6,761 bases of DNA from Candidatus Curtissbacteria bacterium RIFCSPLOWO2_01_FULL_41_18 (GTDB lineage: Bacteria > Patescibacteriota > Microgenomatia > Curtissbacterales > GWA2-41-24): contig MFBQ01000037.1 of the NCBI GenBank assembly GCA_001776475.1, positions 1 through 6,761 on the forward strand, in the 5' to 3' direction. The translations under genes and the position numbers were made by a program. This document shows positions 4,337 to 6,761 of this stretch, in pieces. How positions within the stretch are numbered: position 1 is the stretch's first letter; every line of letters begins with the position of its first letter. Under the pieces are notes generated by a model, which was not told the DNA's origin, did no database searches, and worked only from the letters and a program-made list of their open reading frames with translations.

Positions 4337-6761
4337 TTAGTCTATAGTTTTTTGCGTGGCAAAATGTTTTTTCAAAAAAATGCCGGTATAGGATTTTGCG
4401 ACGCTTATAATTTGATGGGGCTGTCCGCTAGTGATAATTTGACCCCCTTCGTCTCCCGCTTCAGGCCCCAAGTCAATAATCCAATCGCTATTGGCGATAA
4501 CGTCCATATTATGCTCAATAACAATAACTGTGTTACCGCCAGCAACAAGTCTTTTTAAAATCAGAAGCAGCCTTTCAATGTCAGCAAAGTGAAGGCCGGT
4601 AGTGGGCTCATCCAGAATATAAAGTGTTCTACCGGTGGCTTTTTTCGAAAGTTCTGTAGCCAGCTTAACCCGTTGAGCTTCTCCTCCCGAAAGCGTTGGG
4701 GCCGGTTGTCCAAGGTGGATATAGCCAAGACCTACATCATAAATTGTTCCCAATTTTTGTTTAATCTGGGGAATATTTTCGAAAAATTTTAGCGCATCCT
4801 CGACCGTCATATCCAGTACTTGGGAGATGTTTTTGCCTCGGTAGTGAATTTCAAGGGCTTCTTCATTGTATCTTCTACCTTGGCAAACTTCGCAATCAAC
4901 GTAAATATCCGGCAGAAATTGCATTTCGATCTTAACCTGGCCTTCACCCTCGCAGCTTTCACAGCGTCCGCCTTTAACGTTAAAAGAGAACCGGCCGGGC
5001 CTGTAGCCGCGAATGCGAGCATCAGTAGTTTTGGAAAAAAGATCCCGAATATGCGTAAACACACCAGTGTAGGTTGCCGGATTAGACCTTGGAGTTCTGC
5101 CGATTGGCGACTGGTCAATTAAAATAGCTTTATCTAGATTTTCGTCTCCCAAAAAACCGTCAAAATCTCCGGGTTTTTCCCGGGATCTGTAAAACTTTTG
5201 GGCAAGTGCCTTATATAAAACTTCATGAACCAGCGTTGATTTGCCAGATCCGGAAACACCGGTGACACATATAAACTTGCCAAGCGGGAAGGTGACGTTG
5301 ATATTTTTAAGGTTGTGTTGCCGTGCGCCTTTGAGAAGCAAAGAATTTTCAGAATTATCGCTCGACTGGTTATTTTCAGACCTTCTATGATCCATGATCT
5401 TGGCACTATGAACTCTAATTTTCTTTTTTCCCGACAGATATTTACCCGTTAGTGACTGATTGTTTTTAATAACTTGAGATGTCGTTCCCTGAGCGATAAT
5501 GCGACCACCGTGTTCGCCCGCGCCTGGGCCAAAGTCAATAATTTGGTCGGCTGTCATCATCATTTCTTTGTCATGTTCGACAACTATAACAGTGTTTTTA
5601 AGATTCCTTAGCTTTTTTAAAGTACTTATTAGCCGGTTATTATCTCTTTGGTGAAGACCAATTGTAGGCTCGTCTAAAACGTAAAGAACGCCTGAGAGGC
5701 CGGAGCCAATTTGTGAGGCCAAACGAATTCTTTGAGCTTCACCTCCGGCTAAGGTTGAAGCGCTTCTGCTAATCGTTAAATATTGCAAACCGACATCAAG
5801 CAAAAACTGAATTCTTGCCAAGAGCTCCTTAAGGATTGGCTTTGCAATAATTTTTTCTCTAAGTGTCAGAATTTGGTTTTTGTCATCATTGATATTTTTA
5901 AGCCAAAGGTAGAGGCTCTCAATACTGTACACAGAAATTTTGGCGATTGATTTTTTGTCAATAGTAATTGAAAGCACCTCGGCTTTAAGACGTGTTCCCA
6001 GACATTGGTTACATATATCAATTAACATAAATTTTTCGATTTCGCGTCTGGCGAAATCGGAATCAGTTAAATCATATTTTCGCTCAAGACCAGTTACCAC
6101 TCCATCAAATTCTGTGTCCCAAGTGACGATTCTACCGAACCTATTAGGGCCTCTAACTTTGTAGAGATTACCAGATCCATAAAGTATCGTTTCCAGTTTT
6201 TCTTTGGGCAATTTACCAATTTCAACATCCATAGGAATGTTTTCGTCAGCGCATACTTGTTGCAGCAGTCGCCATGACCAAGTTTCACTTTCAACATGTC
6301 TGGCCCAAGGGAGAATACCGCCTTGGGCAATAGACAGATTAGGATTTATAACGAGTTTTGGATCAACCTTTCTTAGTGTTCCTAACCCGCTGCACTTTGG
6401 GCAGGCACCATGGGGCGAGTTAAATGAAAAGCTTCTAGGCTCGATTTCGGGAAGAGAAATATTATCAACAGGACATGCAAATCTTTCACTAAACAAATGG
6501 TTTTTTAATTCTTTTGGGTACTCGGGGATATCGAAAGATTTGTCGAGAATTTCGGCTGCAATTAGCGTACCTTCGGCAAGTTTCAGGCTATGCTCGACTG
6601 ACTGACTTAAGCGTGTTTTTTCTGCGGGAAGCGTAAGCCGGTCAATAACAACATCAATTGAATGCTTGTTGGTTTTAATCAGCACAAAATCCTCATCGAT
6701 ATCGCGAATCTGGCTATCGACCCTTACCTGGCGATAGCCTTTTTTGGCAATGTCGACGAAA
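4337..6761 (-). CDS. uvrA: UvrA, excinuclease ABC subunit A (N-terminus outside window)
   Basis: UvrA is the dimeric ATPase that detects DNA lesions and loads UvrB in nucleotide excision repair. The window holds the last 807 codons; the frame is open through the right edge (upstream of 6685 it still reads GYRQVRVDSQIRDIDEDF, a normal UvrA stretch), so a GTG at 6685 is not the start. Roughly the first 130-180 residues, including the first Walker A motif, are missing. Counting from 6685, visible parts are the first zinc module (C71, C95, C98, with D74 where a cysteine is often found), C225/C228, ABC signature I (LAGGEAQRIRLAS, 312-324), Walker B I (VLDEPTIGLHQ, 336-346), Walker A II (GVSGSGKSTL, 476-485), the C575-C578-C598-C601 zinc finger, ABC signature II (LSGGEAQRVKLA, 665-676), Walker B II (ILDEPTTGLH, 690-699) and the switch histidine in VIEHN. 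A Ser/Asn-rich linker (about 425-447) joins the two halves. The TAA stop is at 4339-4337, 44 nt before the next gene. Confidence 0.98.
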   Translation of the reverse strand, partial: FVDIAKKGYRQVRVDSQIRDIDEDFVLIKTNKHSIDVVIDRLTLPAEKTRLSQSVEHSLKLAEGTLIAAEILDKSFDIPEYPKELKNHLFSERFACPVDNISLPEIEPRSFSFNSPHGACPKCSGLGTLRKVDPKLVINPNLSIAQGGILPWARHVESETWSWRLLQQVCADENIPMDVEIGKLPKEKLETILYGSGNLYKVRGPNRFGRIVTWDTEFDGVVTGLERKYDLTDSDFARREIEKFMLIDICNQCLGTRLKAEVLSITIDKKSIAKISVYSIESLYLWLKNINDDKNQILTLREKIIAKPILKELLARIQFLLDVGLQYLTISRSASTLAGGEAQRIRLASQIGSGLSGVLYVLDEPTIGLHQRDNNRLISTLKKLRNLKNTVIVVEHDKEMMMTADQIIDFGPGAGEHGGRIIAQGTTSQVIKNNQSLTGKYLSGKKKIRVHSAKIMDHRRSENNQSSDNSENSLLLKGARQHNLKNINVTFPLGKFICVTGVSGSGKSTLVHEVLYKALAQKFYRSREKPGDFDGFLGDENLDKAILIDQSPIGRTPRSNPATYTGVFTHIRDLFSKTTDARIRGYRPGRFSFNVKGGRCESCEGEGQVKIEMQFLPDIYVDCEVCQGRRYNEEALEIHYRGKNISQVLDMTVEDALKFFENIPQIKQKLGTIYDVGLGYIHLGQPAPTLSGGEAQRVKLATELSKKATGRTLYILDEPTTGLHFADIERLLLILKRLVAGGNTVIVIEHNMDVIANSDWIIDLGPEAGDEGGQIITSGQPHQIISVAKSYTGIFLKKHFATQKTID

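Noticed and set aside
4820..5122. Open frames of 100 and 103 codons within uvrA, on both strands
   Set aside because: They lie over the conserved second zinc finger and lid of UvrA, whose frame is certain; they are shadows.
6204..6605. A 133-codon plus-strand open frame opposite uvrA
   Set aside because: It is antisense to conserved UvrA sequence, including the first zinc module, and has no features of its own.
6683..6685. GTG at 6685 as the uvrA start
   Set aside because: The frame stays open to the window edge and the upstream codons match normal UvrA sequence, so the gene is simply cut by the window.

Overview
The window looks like a piece of chromosome from a small-genome bacterium, most likely a member of the Patescibacteria / Candidate Phyla Radiation (possibly Microgenomates). 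The clues are an A+T-rich sequence, a strongly shortened UvrC, short spacers with odd repeats, and start codons that lack Shine-Dalgarno motifs but sit directly behind -10-like hexamers. This placement is an inference from gene style; no rRNA or other marker gene is present.

Layout. Positions 1-276 hold no clear complete gene: perhaps the last codons of a lysine-rich protein (2-76), then a repeat-rich spacer, then a promoter. At 277-943 on the plus strand lies a two-gene type II toxin-antitoxin operon of HigBA type: a RelE-superfamily (Gp49/DUF891-like) toxin, a 37-nt gap with a perfect palindrome and a second imperfect one, then an XRE-family helix-turn-helix antitoxin. Positions 944-1048 are a convergent spacer with an imperfect palindrome and a very GC-rich patch. 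The rest is on the minus strand, read from right to left: uvrA (4337 to beyond the right edge, N-terminus missing), an exported membrane-anchored transglutaminase-like protein (2373-4292), and a compact uvrC (1049-2305).

How the genes work together. UvrA and UvrC belong to nucleotide excision repair: UvrA finds the lesion and loads UvrB, and UvrC makes the incisions. uvrB is not in this window. The transglutaminase-like gene sits between them with gaps of 44 and 67 nt. It may simply be co-transcribed, since nothing in it suggests DNA repair; it looks like a cell-surface protein. The toxin-antitoxin pair points at the repair cluster from the opposite strand and is probably an independent, self-regulated module.

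I see no wholly new system. The points most worth a second look are the repeated '-10 hexamer, 5-6 nt, ATG' architecture (probable leaderless mRNAs), the paired operators over the antitoxin promoter, the minimal UvrC with an incomplete cysteine cluster, and a repeat-hairpin-repeat element lying inside the signal-peptide codons of the transglutaminase gene.
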